Source of the DNA: an uncultured Buttiauxella sp.
Lineage (GTDB): Bacteria; Pseudomonadota; Gammaproteobacteria; Enterobacterales; Enterobacteriaceae
NCBI GenBank assembly: GCA_946480445.1
Contig: CAMLJN010000011.1
Span: 62,001 to 126,000 of the forward strand
DNA: 64,000 nucleotides
Direction of reading: 5' to 3'
The notes below the pieces were generated by a model. The model was not told the origin of the DNA. It saw only the letters and a list, made by a program, of their open reading frames with translations, and ran no database searches. Positions 39,843-47,892 of the stretch are shown here, one piece after another. A program made the position numbers and the translations under genes. The stretch's first letter is position 1. Every line of letters starts with the position of its first letter.

Positions 39843-40143
39843 ATATTAAACTTTGTTTATTATTTAAGATGGCTTAACTATTAACAATGGGTCAAATTCT
39901 TGTCAAGACGGCGATAGCAGCAATGCGTGATCCACGCCGTAATTTCGGTGAAGGTCGCAAAAAGTTTCACAGGTAAAACTTTTTACGGGGATTTTTCGTT
40001 TCACCCATGAAACATGCAATAAATTAAATAATGTCCTGCCGGTGAATTAAGGTTAATTAGCGTTTTATTTCCAGATTACGCGGTTGTTTTACCTGTCGCG
40101 CCCTGGGGTTAAATTTTTGCGCCCATAATCTAGCCGAATCACA
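39843..40143 (-). promoter_or_regulatory. repeat-rich control region of the hydrolase operon
   Basis: Two inverted repeats stand out: AAAAAGTTT/AAACTTTTT (39959-39984) and GTTTCA/TGAAAC around CCCA (39998-40013). GTTTCA also occurs at 39964-39969, so the element recurs at 34-base spacing. These look like operator half-sites for a regulator not encoded in the window. No other gene is visible. Confidence 0.5.
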
Positions 40144-40260
40144 TCAGGCAGGTGTAGTGCCCGCAGTCATTTTGACCACCGCTACCGTCATGACAGCCGT
40201 ATGGTCCGAAGTCAGAAAGGTGACAACTTCGGCCACCGAAGTTCGCTGCAAATTTGCCAT
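40144..40260 (-). CDS. possible 38-residue peptide
   Basis: ATG at 40260 follows GAGGTGATTTA, a good Shine-Dalgarno at good spacing. The product is rich in valine and threonine (SVAEVVTFLTSDHTAVM, then VAVVKMTAG) and ends GTTPA. It is not recognised. It lies between the candidate effector and the hydrolase operon on the same strand, so it could be a leader peptide or a chance frame. No attenuator-like hairpin was found after it. Confidence 0.3.
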   Translation of the reverse strand: MANLQRTSVAEVVTFLTSDHTAVMTVAVVKMTAGTTPA

Positions 40261-40580
40261 TAAATCACCTCGCTCTTTCTCCCGTAGCGGTCCGCACTCT
40301 GGAAAAGTATGTTTGCTGGTTGGCATCGTTCAAGGTGGGATAAAGTTCTAATAATGGGATGAACTGTATGCAGCCCTTCTTAATGTTCGGGAAGTATATA
40401 AGCCTACCCATGAACATCATTTGGATGGAGCGATAGGGTAAAGAAGAGCTGACTAAGATAGATTGCGCTCAACAAAACTGGGCGGAATAGTCAAAAGGAG
40501 ATAGATACTATCTACACCTCACTTATAAAATTATATAGGTTGAAAGTGATTAACATCACTAAAGTATACCGACAGACGGC
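40261..40580. other. intergenic downstream of candidate effector
   Basis: This AT-rich stretch has no supported gene. A short palindrome AGATAG-ATA-CTATCT is at 40499-40513. No terminator with a T tract was found after the effector gene. Confidence 0.4.
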
Positions 40581-42674
40581 CTAAGTGAGCCGCTTACTAA
40601 AATAGCTATTATTCCGGAAATATTCGATGGTTTCTGTCCATGCTTTGGATAACGAATCAGTTACTGCCTGCCTGCATCCCGTCGCGGCATATAGGCCCTG
40701 GAAGCTTTCGTAATTCGAGATGAATTTTGATTCATCGCTTTTTCGCTTTCGCGGAGATGTACGCAGTTGCAGATTCAGCTCGGGCTCACGCTGGTTGGCG
40801 GTCCACAGGATCTCATGGATAGAGTGGCCTCCGTCGTAATTCAGAAACATGATGGTTCCAAGCAATGCTGATTGGGGATCAATGTGTTTGCCCTCGTCCC
40901 GCAAGTGCGCAATGATACCCAGCATAATATTTGTCGAACCGGAAACGCCGTTCGCGTAAGGAATTCCGTGTGATAGAGCTTGTTTTACTGGCATGGGAAT
41001 AATGGTGGTTCGCGGACGAGCCTGCAAGGTGGGCCGGTTAGTAACCGTCATCCACTCTTCACTGACTGCTGCTGGTTGATGACGTAGCGTAATACCTGCG
41101 GTAGGTACAGGAATAACACTGGCATGATTATTCACCTTGATCCGGCCGTTATTTTTGTGCACATGTGTCGAATAATTTTTATTCGTCCTTGATACCCAGT
41201 CCCACTCGATACCTGAAATCGCTAACGCATTGAATACCTTAACTGAAAGATAAGGTATAGCGATACACTGCTGCCCGTTTGCAACGTCGCTCCGCAAAAG
41301 CTTCTGGAGAAGCATGTCGGAATCAGGCCATATTGACTGAGCAAACATATCTATACTATCTACTTTTCCAAACCAGAAGCGGGCATCATTCGCTACCTGC
41401 TTTTGCAGATTATTGATGAGCTTTTGCCGATTGTTTTGGGGTAAGCCAGCCACCAGGTCTGCTACACCGCCTCCTACTTTTTGCATGTTCGACAAGACAT
41501 CGTCCGGTGGATTATCTACCAGGTTCGCGATCCAGCGAGATTCAAACACCCGGCCATAGATGTTATCGTGCAAGCGGGTCAACGGAAAGCGCCGCGCGGA
41601 ATCCGGTAGTTGGTCAAGTAGGCTTTTCGATTTAGAAGCTGAATCGTTTCCTGATCTGGGGGCAGCAACATCGGCCAGATCCGAAAGCCCGTTGCTACGT
41701 AATACATCGCTGTCACATTGCAACGAGTTTACAGTGGCATTGAGAGTCAGGTTATGTTCCATCCATCGTGTTTGTTGCCCTTTGAGCAGACCACTTATTA
41801 GGCGCTTAGCAGATTCGTCTGTTGTCGTGGTCACTGCTTTCTGCAACTCGCTGATCCAATGCATGGTCACTTCTGTCGGCGTTCGACGAACTTCGTCCCG
41901 CGGCTCCATTGATGGTCCCAGTGCATGATATTTACTTTTTAACTCGTTTTCGAATGCGGATGTCGATATCTTCCGCAGACCAATTGCTGTAACACTCGAG
42001 CTCCCACAGAGGTCCCTGAGATAAGGCTTGAAAGCGGGGCACGTATTGATGTATTCAGCTGCGGCGGTTGCACGCTGTAGCAACACAGGGTTTGTTGTGA
42101 CTTTGTCCTCTCTTTCCAGATAGAGCGAGCTTCCCATCAGGGTTGTTCGCATGAGCAAGACATCTGTATCTGGCACGTTTCTGGTGAGCAAACAGCAAAT
42201 TTCGGCGACGGAGGGGCGATCATCAGATAGCCTATTGTGAGTTTCAACCTCGCGATGACTGATTGCTTCAAGAGTGGTTCGTTGCACCACGGGATCAATT
42301 GCTTGCCTATTAAGGACAAACTGTTGCTGGTTTGCTCCAATGCAAGTAAGTATTGTGTGCGCTGTTAGGCCATCGACGACCCGATCTGGTTGGCTGTGAA
42401 GCCCAAGCAGAATACGCGCAGACTCAGCCTCGTACTCGCCAAGTCCGTCACGGATCGCATTGATGAACGCAGCGTTGGCTACCACGTTGTGATGCAGTTC
42501 GTGCCGGGAAAACTCCCAACTATTGAAGAATGGGATCTTCGCCAGATACGAGAGGATCTTTCCGCCGATGGAATAGGGCGTCGCAATAATACCTGATTCA
42601 TTCTGCTGCGTTGGAGATGCCGCACTCAGTCGAACTGAAGAGTTGGCAGGAATAGACGAGAGGAAAGCAGCCAT
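40581..42674 (-). CDS. candidate type III secretion effector, 697 residues
   Basis: This protein is not recognised as a known family. It has no Sec signal. The N-terminal 30 residues are rich in Ser, Ala, Pro, Thr, Asn and Gln (MAAFLSSIPANSSVRLSAAS), the usual composition of a type III export signal. The body is soluble and helix-rich. A conserved-looking C-terminal block contains GVSGSTN (576-582) and YDGGHSIHE (613-621), which could be an active site. It starts 14 bases after a CesT-like chaperone gene, the classic chaperone-effector order. Base composition is lower in GC than the flanks. No HrpL-type box or secretion-apparatus gene was seen. Function is unknown. Confidence 0.65.
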   Translation of the reverse strand: MAAFLSSIPANSSVRLSAASPTQQNESGIIATPYSIGGKILSYLAKIPFFNSWEFSRHELHHNVVANAAFINAIRDGLGEYEAESARILLGLHSQPDRVVDGLTAHTILTCIGANQQQFVLNRQAIDPVVQRTTLEAISHREVETHNRLSDDRPSVAEICCLLTRNVPDTDVLLMRTTLMGSSLYLEREDKVTTNPVLLQRATAAAEYINTCPAFKPYLRDLCGSSSVTAIGLRKISTSAFENELKSKYHALGPSMEPRDEVRRTPTEVTMHWISELQKAVTTTTDESAKRLISGLLKGQQTRWMEHNLTLNATVNSLQCDSDVLRSNGLSDLADVAAPRSGNDSASKSKSLLDQLPDSARRFPLTRLHDNIYGRVFESRWIANLVDNPPDDVLSNMQKVGGGVADLVAGLPQNNRQKLINNLQKQVANDARFWFGKVDSIDMFAQSIWPDSDMLLQKLLRSDVANGQQCIAIPYLSVKVFNALAISGIEWDWVSRTNKNYSTHVHKNNGRIKVNNHASVIPVPTAGITLRHQPAAVSEEWMTVTNRPTLQARPRTTIIPMPVKQALSHGIPYANGVSGSTNIMLGIIAHLRDEGKHIDPQSALLGTIMFLNYDGGHSIHEILWTANQREPELNLQLRTSPRKRKSDESKFISNYESFQGLYAATGCRQAVTDSLSKAWTETIEYFRNNSYFSKRLT

Positions 42675-42688
42675 ATCAATTCACAACC

Positions 42689-43099
42689 TTATCTAATTTT
42701 GTCACTGAACTGGCATACGGAATCACGAATCCGCCCGATCTGCTCAGAGAAGCGGTTCATTGCGGCAATGAGTTCTTCTGCACTTCCAGCATGAGACCAG
42801 CATTGCAATATCAGCGATCTTGTCGTTTCCTCAACGGAGAGCACGGGCAAACCTGACTTAACTGCGTTGAGATTGGATATCAGGCAAGCCGCAAGCAGCC
42901 GTTCTGAAGTTTCATCCGGAAGCGAATCCACAAATCCGGTCAACACGAAGCCCTCACGTACCTCTTCAACCATGACAACGGTCTCCTCGAACGCAAAGGT
43001 AAGACAACCTTCGTCAAAATTCAGCCCCTCGAGGCCAAGCCTGGATCCCAACTCTGAGGCTATTTGCTGTAAGCGAGAGCCTATTATTTGCTGATGCAT
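42689..43099 (-). CDS. CesT/Tir-type type III secretion chaperone
   Basis: This small acidic 136-residue protein has the layout of class I type III chaperones: an N-terminal helix (IGSRLQQIASELGSRLGL), then beta strands CLTFAFEETVVMVE and GFVLTGFV. A leucine-rich dimerisation helix (ERLLAACLISNLNAV) follows, then a last strand RSLILQCW and a C-terminal helix. Class I chaperones bind the first about 100 residues of their effector. Position directly upstream of the 697-residue gene supports the pairing. The specific ortholog was not recognised. Confidence 0.7.
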   Translation of the reverse strand: MHQQIIGSRLQQIASELGSRLGLEGLNFDEGCLTFAFEETVVMVEEVREGFVLTGFVDSLPDETSERLLAACLISNLNAVKSGLPVLSVEETTRSLILQCWSHAGSAEELIAAMNRFSEQIGRIRDSVCQFSDKIR

Positions 43100-43579
43100 G
43101 GTAATTCCAGAATAGCCAAATATGTAAACAGTATATTTTCTTGACGAAACTTAGATTTCTATAAGCAGCCAGAAATTAACCAAGCCACGCTGTAATTTAA
43201 ATGCTATGTCCATATTTTTATCATCCTTATTTAATACCTAATGTTAAACATAAACCATAAGATGAAAGCCTGAGAATTTAGATTACTGGGAGCGAAGCGC
43301 CTTTGCTATTGTGACCCGCCCCGAGTAACGAGTGCGGGCATACCCTCGTGACGCATGAAACTTTTGTGCGTTCAGTGTGCCGTTCGCAAAAAATTAGCGC
43401 CGCGCCATCTCATCCCAAAGGTATGCAGGAACAATTTGCTTACTGAATCTGACTCGCCGCTGGAGGGTTTTTTAGTGGCTGTTGCCGCCATGGCTAAACT
43501 GCTGTCGCCATTTTGGCGACACTGGCGTCAAAGGAGTGTTCTAACTACTTGATTAGAAAGTCTCTGAATTTCAGGCAAT
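43100..43579. other. intergenic upstream of chaperone gene
   Basis: The 43100-43260 part is very AT-rich and probably holds the chaperone-effector promoter, but no hrp-box-like pair (GGAACC/CCAC) was seen. A 65-codon plus-strand frame at 43355-43552 has no Shine-Dalgarno or family and is not called. Confidence 0.45.
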
Positions 43580-43660
43580 AAAAAACCCATCAACCTTGAA
43601 CCAAAAAGAGGCGGGGTTGATGGGCTCCACAAATTGGGGACATCAAAGAAAAGCAGTGGC
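43580..43660 (-). ncRNA. rybB: RybB small RNA
   Basis: The minus strand from 43660 reads GCCACTGCTTTTCTTTGATG, the conserved 5' seed end of RybB. It continues through GTCCCCAATTTGTGGAG and finishes with the terminator stem CCCATCAACC/GGTTGATGGG and six T. The length (81) is near the E. coli 79-80. RybB is a sigmaE-induced, Hfq-dependent RNA that represses outer-membrane protein mRNAs. It lies next to ybjL, as in E. coli. The loop between the stem arms differs from E. coli (CTCTTTTTGG instead of ATTTCGG). Confidence 0.95.
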
Positions 43661-43665
43661 ACTAA

Positions 43666-43693
43666 TTAAGACTTTGCCCCGGGCAAAAAGTTC
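43666..43693 (-). promoter_or_regulatory. sigmaE-type promoter of rybB
   Basis: On the minus strand GAACTT (43688-43693) and TCTTAA (43666-43671), 16 bases apart, resemble the sigmaE -35 (GGAACTT) and -10 (TCTGA-like) elements and end five bases before the RybB 5' end. Confidence 0.6.
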
Positions 43694-43737
43694 TGCCCGT
43701 CATAAAAAAAACTAATTTTCTTTGTCTGCGGCCTCGA

Positions 43738-45417
43738 TCACAAACCTGGCCATACAATCACGATCAGCGTACCGGCCAGGGTTAACAACACGTTAGCGAT
43801 GGCGTAGGTACCCGCGTAGCCCAGCGCGGGGATATTGCTGCGGGAAACGTCGCTGATGATTTCCATCGCCGGGGCGCAGGTACGTGCTCCCATCATCGCC
43901 CCGAAGAGCAGGGCGCGGTTCATACGCAAAACGTAGGCTCCGAACAGGAAGCAGATCACCACCGGTACCAGGCTTACAATCAGTCCGGCAATCAGCATCT
44001 GGCCGCCCACTGCCCCGACGTGGCCGATACCGCTGCCCGCGCTCAGACCAACGCCTGCCATAAACACCATCAGGCCAAACTCTTTCACCATGTTCAGCGC
44101 CCCCTGCGGGATATAGCCGAAGGTTGGGTGGTTGGCACGCAGGAAGCCGAGCATAATACCCGCGAACAGCAGCCCCGCCGCGTTACCAACGCCAAAGCTG
44201 AACGAGCTGAACTGGAAGGTGATCATGCCGATCATCAGGCCGATGATAAAGAAGGCGCAGAAGGCGAGCAGGTCGGTTATCTGGCTGTGAATGGAGATAA
44301 AGCCGATGCGTTCCGCTACGGTTTTCACGCGTCTTGCATCGCCGCTGACCTGGAGCACATCGCCTTTGTTGAGCACGATATTATCGTCGATAGGCATCTC
44401 AATCTGGCTGCGGATCACGCGGTTCAGGAAGCAGCCGTGGTCGGTCAGTTTTAACTGCCCCAGGCGGCGGCCAACGGCGTTATGATTTTTGACCACGATT
44501 TCTTCGGTGACGATGCGCATGTCCAGCAGGTCGCGGTCGAACACTTCTTTGCCGTTACGGAAGCTTGGGTCGAGGCGTGAATGGGCGTCGGGGTAGCCGA
44601 CCAGCGCGATTTCATCCCCTTTTTGCAGCACGGCATCGCCATCCGGGTTAGCCAGAATGCCGTTGCGGCGAATACGTTCTATATAGCAGCCAGTCTGGCG
44701 ATATATCCCCAGCTCGCGCAGATTTTTCCCGTCTGCCCAGGCAACCAGCTCAGAACCCACACGGTAGGCGCGGATGACAGGCAAATAGACTTTGCGTGTG
44801 GCGTCCGTGTCCAGGCCACGCTCGCGAGCGATTTGCTGGGCGCTGGTTTGCAGATCCTGATGTTGCAGCTTCGGCAGGTAGCGCGCGCCGATAATCAGGC
44901 TGACCAGACCGATCAGATAAGTCAGCGCGTAACCGAGGCTCAGATGGTCAAGGGAGGCGGCGAGCATGTCACCTGACATCCCCGAATGGCGTAGCGTGTC
45001 ACCCGCGCCGACTAACACCGGCGTGGAGGTCATAGATCCTGCAAGCATACCGGCTGTCAGGCCTATATCCCAGCCGAACAGTTTGCCCAGACCTAGCGCC
45101 AGTAACATTGCGCTGCCGACCATCACCAGAGCCAGCATCAGGTAGTTTTTGCCGTCGCGGAAGAAAATGGAGAAAAAGTTGGGGCCGGCTTCCACGCCGA
45201 CGCAAAAAATAAACAGCATAAAGCCGAGGTTCAGTGCGTCGGTATTGATGGCGAAGTGTTGTTGTCCCAGCAATAAAGAGACCACTAAAACACCAATGGA
45301 ATTACCCAGTTGGATCGAACCAAGGCGTAATTTCCCCAGGCACAACCCTAAGGTCAGCACCACAAATAATAACAGGATGTAATTCCCGTTTAACAAATCT
45401 GCGACGTTTATATTCAC
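43738..45417 (-). CDS. ybjL: putative transporter YbjL (AspT/TrkA-C type)
   Basis: This 559-residue inner-membrane protein of the aspartate:alanine exchanger (AAE) family has two membrane halves around a cytoplasmic region with two TrkA-C-like (RCK_C) domains. It closely follows E. coli YbjL, for example [19 protein letters not shown] and [15 protein letters not shown]. The substrate is unknown. The start is GTG at 45417, giving the [13 protein letters not shown]-terminus of the family; a longer open extension to 45546 has no conserved sequence. The Shine-Dalgarno is weak. Confidence 0.93.
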   Translation of the reverse strand: MNINVADLLNGNYILLLFVVLTLGLCLGKLRLGSIQLGNSIGVLVVSLLLGQQHFAINTDALNLGFMLFIFCVGVEAGPNFFSIFFRDGKNYLMLALVMVGSAMLLALGLGKLFGWDIGLTAGMLAGSMTSTPVLVGAGDTLRHSGMSGDMLAASLDHLSLGYALTYLIGLVSLIIGARYLPKLQHQDLQTSAQQIARERGLDTDATRKVYLPVIRAYRVGSELVAWADGKNLRELGIYRQTGCYIERIRRNGILANPDGDAVLQKGDEIALVGYPDAHSRLDPSFRNGKEVFDRDLLDMRIVTEEIVVKNHNAVGRRLGQLKLTDHGCFLNRVIRSQIEMPIDDNIVLNKGDVLQVSGDARRVKTVAERIGFISIHSQITDLLAFCAFFIIGLMIGMITFQFSSFSFGVGNAAGLLFAGIMLGFLRANHPTFGYIPQGALNMVKEFGLMVFMAGVGLSAGSGIGHVGAVGGQMLIAGLIVSLVPVVICFLFGAYVLRMNRALLFGAMMGARTCAPAMEIISDVSRSNIPALGYAGTYAIANVLLTLAGTLIVIVWPGL

Positions 45418-45715
45418 GAAGGCTAACTTCTTGTTTACCAGTAAGCTGTTGAAAGAGAAAGTTTTTTGGGTTAAGGTTTTTGCCAAACACCGCGTGCAAG
45501 ACGGCTTTTCAACAGCATCAAACGATCGCACGCGACACCCTAACAACGGTCGCTAGTTTAATCTGTATGGGGATTAACGGCTAGTAAGAATATTGTGCTA
45601 ATTACTGCGCGCATTTTTGGCACGGATTGCCGCAACTTTATCAGACTTGGTGCTCTTCGCTCTGCTAAGAGCAACTGTTTTATTGGTTCGATACGGGTGA
45701 CTGGAAGGAGAGGGT

Positions 45716-46105
45716 ATGTACAGGCGTGGACAAGGCTGGTCGGGAATAATCTGCTGCTTTGTGCTCTTTATTCTGATTTTCTTATCGCTGAGTCTGCTTG
45801 TCCCGGCGCCCTTTATTGAAACGGCCCATCCTGAACTGGGGATGCTGCTTTTTGTCTTACCCGGCGCGGTAGCAAGCTTCGTTGCGAAAGAAGATAAAGT
45901 GGTGGGGCCGCTGGTGGGGGCTCTGGTTGCATTGCCATTCTGTCTGCTTATGGCTCATACGCTGCTCCCGCCTGCGCGTTCATTCTGGCAGGAGGTTGCC
46001 TGGCTCTCGAGCGCCGTGTTCTGGACTTCTCTGGGTACGCTCAGTTTTCTGCTGTTGAAACTGCTGTGTAAGCGGTTCCTGAAAATAAAAAAACCGACTC
46101 GCTGA
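45716..46105 (+). CDS. ybjM: inner membrane protein YbjM
   Basis: This small inner-membrane protein has 129 residues and four hydrophobic segments (for example IICCFVLFILIFLSLSLLV near the N-terminus). The C-terminus is positively charged (KRFLKIKKPTR), suggesting a cytoplasmic end. It matches E. coli YbjM in place (between ybjL and grxA) and size. Function is unknown. Shine-Dalgarno GGAAGGAGAG precedes the ATG. Confidence 0.85.
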   Translation: MYRRGQGWSGIICCFVLFILIFLSLSLLVPAPFIETAHPELGMLLFVLPGAVASFVAKEDKVVGPLVGALVALPFCLLMAHTLLPPARSFWQEVAWLSSAVFWTSLGTLSFLLLKLLCKRFLKIKKPTR

Positions 46106-46111
46106 GCCGGT
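46084..46111 (-). terminator. rho-independent terminator reading from grxA
   Basis: On the minus strand ACCGGCTC-AGC-GAGTCGGT forms an 8-base-pair stem followed by seven T. It overlaps the last codons of ybjM. Confidence 0.7.
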
Positions 46112-46206
46112 ATCAGATTAATGCCTTATCTCATCTTCTCGCAGCACGAGCAGAGAACACCCAATAAAAACTGCAAAATCAATTTATTGATTTTCGGCAA
46201 TTAATA

Positions 46207-46242
46207 ACAAAGAAGGAAAAATCACGCTTTTTCCTTCTTTGT
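46207..46242. terminator. bidirectional terminator between ybjM and grxA
   Basis: Perfect 15-base arms (46207-46221 and 46228-46242), with A5 and T5 next to the 6-base loop and A/T at the outer ends. They can form a stem from either strand. Confidence 0.7.
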
Positions 46243-46252
46243 CAGCAATTTT

Positions 46253-46278
46253 AAACCGGCTCGCTGAGCCGGTTTTTG
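46253..46278 (+). terminator. rho-independent terminator reading from ybjM
   Basis: AAACCGGCTC and GAGCCGGTTT form a 10-base-pair stem around GCT, then TT. The core is a near copy of the hairpin at 46091-46111. Confidence 0.7.
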
Positions 46279-46288
46279 CGTTTCAGAC

Positions 46289-46561
46289 TTACTTAGCTTC
46301 CTGGAACAGGTTCAGGTGTTCTTTCGCGTAAGCTTCAAAATCGGTGCAGCCACCAATGTGTTGCTGATCGAGGAAAATCTGCGGCACGGTTTCAACTGGT
46401 TTACCCACTGTTTTTTCCAGATCGGCCTTGGTGATGCCTTCCGCGTGAATATCAACGTAGCGGAAGTTAAAGTCGTCGCGCTCAGCGGTCAGTTTCTCAG
46501 CCAGCTCTTTAGCACGAACGCAATATGGGCAGCCTGGGCGACCAAAAATAACTGCAAACAT
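46289..46561 (-). CDS. grxA: glutaredoxin 1
   Basis: This glutathione-dependent thiol reductant supports ribonucleotide reductase and resets OxyR. The redox motif is CPYC (11-14); the cis-proline loop is ETVPQIF and the glutathione site GGCTDFE. The 90 residues are five longer than E. coli Grx1 because of a C-terminal extension (FQEAK). ATG at 46561 has AAGGAGATT upstream. It is divergent from ybjC-nfsA. Confidence 0.97.
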   Translation of the reverse strand: MFAVIFGRPGCPYCVRAKELAEKLTAERDDFNFRYVDIHAEGITKADLEKTVGKPVETVPQIFLDQQHIGGCTDFEAYAKEHLNLFQEAK

Positions 46562-46739
46562 GGAATCTCCTTAGTTTTTGTGGCCGAACGAACCGGCGAA
46601 TGACGAGTATAATGCCGCTAACGCCCCTGAATGAAAAGAAGGCTCTGCCTGTTAGTTTGATACCCGCAGGCTATAGGAAGGCCACCCGACCCGCGTCTTC
46701 ATCTATACTGAGCTACTAATTGCCTTTGGAGACAGAGAG

Positions 46740-47039
46740 ATGCGTTCACTCGCCTCGTTACCCAAACCGGTTCTGATACTTGAAGTTATCGGCATCGCTT
46801 GCCTGCTGCTGGCGTACCTGTCCCTGCATGGCTATCTTGCGCTTCCCGCACCAATCGGTACTGCGGCGGCGGCTATAGTCATGGTATTTTTGGGCATCGC
46901 GCTGATGATCCCGGCGGCGGCAGTGATGGTATGGGCGATGGCGCGCAGCCTTGCTCCGCAGCTAACTAAGGGGCCATTGTCAGACGCTCGATTACCAACA
47001 GAAAAGACTAAGGAAAAACCCGATGACGCCGACCATTGA
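46740..47039 (+). CDS. ybjC: DUF1418 inner membrane protein YbjC
   Basis: This 99-residue protein has two hydrophobic segments (about 12-31 and 42-66) and a polar C-terminal tail, in the DUF1418 family. In E. coli it is the first gene of the SoxRS-controlled ybjC-nfsA-rimK transcript. Here it overlaps nfsA by 17 bases, so the coupling is kept. Function is unknown. Confidence 0.88.
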   Translation: MRSLASLPKPVLILEVIGIACLLLAYLSLHGYLALPAPIGTAAAAIVMVFLGIALMIPAAAVMVWAMARSLAPQLTKGPLSDARLPTEKTKEKPDDADH

Positions 47040-47745
47040 TCTGCTATGTGCACACCGATCCATTCGTAAGTTCACCGATGAGCCCATTACAGAAGAGCAG
47101 CGCGCAGCGATTATCGCCAGCGCCCAGTCGGCCTCCAGCTCCAGCTTTTTGCAGTGCAGCTCAATTATTCGTATCACCGATAAGGCACTGCGTGAGCAAC
47201 TGGTGACGCTGAGCGGCGGGCAGCCGCACGTGGCCCAGGCGGCTGAGTTCTGGGTTTTCTGCGCCGACTTCAATCGCCTGCTACAGATTTGCCCGGATGC
47301 ACAGCTTGGCCTCGCAGAGCAGCTGTTACTCGGCGCCGTGGATACCGCAATGATGGGGCAAAATGCTTTTACCGCGGCGGAGTCCCTGGGGCTGGGGGGC
47401 GTTTATATCGGCGGCATCCGTAACAGCATTGAAGCCGTCACTGAACTGCTGGGCCTGCCGAAATATGTTCTGCCGCTGTTCGGATTATGCCTGGGCTGGC
47501 CCGATCAGGACCACGGCGTTAAACCGCGTATGCCTGCGGCCATGCTGGTGCATGAAAACCACTATCAGCCTGTCGATAAAGACGTGCTGGCGCAATACGA
47601 TGAGGAAATGGCGCAGTACTATCTCTCGCGTGAAAGCAACACGCGCCGGGATACCTGGAGCGACCATATACGCCGCACGATTATCAAAGAGAGCCGGCCG
47701 TTTATTCTGGAGTACCTGCATAAACAGGGCTGGGCAACTCGTTAA
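47023..47745 (+). CDS. nfsA: oxygen-insensitive NADPH nitroreductase A
   Basis: This FMN-dependent, NADPH-specific major nitroreductase/quinone reductase has 240 residues. CAHRSIRKFTDEPI (FMN phosphate contacts) is at the start, SSSFLQCSSI follows, and RRDTWSDHIRRTIIKESRPFI is the C-terminal NADPH region. It is colinear with E. coli NfsA. ATG at 47023 follows AAGGAAAAACC. In E. coli rimK follows directly; here a xap cassette intervenes. Confidence 0.96.
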   Translation: MTPTIDLLCAHRSIRKFTDEPITEEQRAAIIASAQSASSSSFLQCSSIIRITDKALREQLVTLSGGQPHVAQAAEFWVFCADFNRLLQICPDAQLGLAEQLLLGAVDTAMMGQNAFTAAESLGLGGVYIGGIRNSIEAVTELLGLPKYVLPLFGLCLGWPDQDHGVKPRMPAAMLVHENHYQPVDKDVLAQYDEEMAQYYLSRESNTRRDTWSDHIRRTIIKESRPFILEYLHKQGWATR

Positions 47746-47840
47746 ACGCTACGGTGGTGGATGCCGCCGTTCATTGATACATTTTCGCTATCAATCTTTA
47801 GGCTAAACGGTATTGGTGATAGCCGGTCATCTGTCGGTAT

Positions 47841-47866
47841 AAGGGGAGTCATCATTTTCCCCTTTT
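47841..47866 (+). terminator. hairpin after nfsA
   Basis: AAGGGGA and TCCCCTT form a 7-base-pair stem with a 10-base loop, followed by TTAT. It separates nfsA from xapA. Confidence 0.5.
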
Positions 47867-47892
47867 ATATGACAGCATGACAGGAGCACCCG

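Noticed and set aside
43100-43260. Search for an HrpL-type box before the chaperone-effector pair
   Set aside because: No GGAACC/CCAC pair at correct spacing was found on the minus strand, so no Hrp-type control is claimed.
43355-43552. 65-codon plus-strand frame upstream of the chaperone gene
   Set aside because: No ribosome site, no domain, and atypical composition; treated as chance.
43674-43689. Palindrome TTTGCCCCGGGCAAAA downstream of ybjL considered as its terminator
   Set aside because: It has no room for a loop and lies between the -35 and -10 elements of the rybB promoter.
45600-45640. TGGCACGG...TTGCC upstream of ybjM as a sigma54 promoter
   Set aside because: Spacing between the two elements is too short for a -24/-12 promoter.
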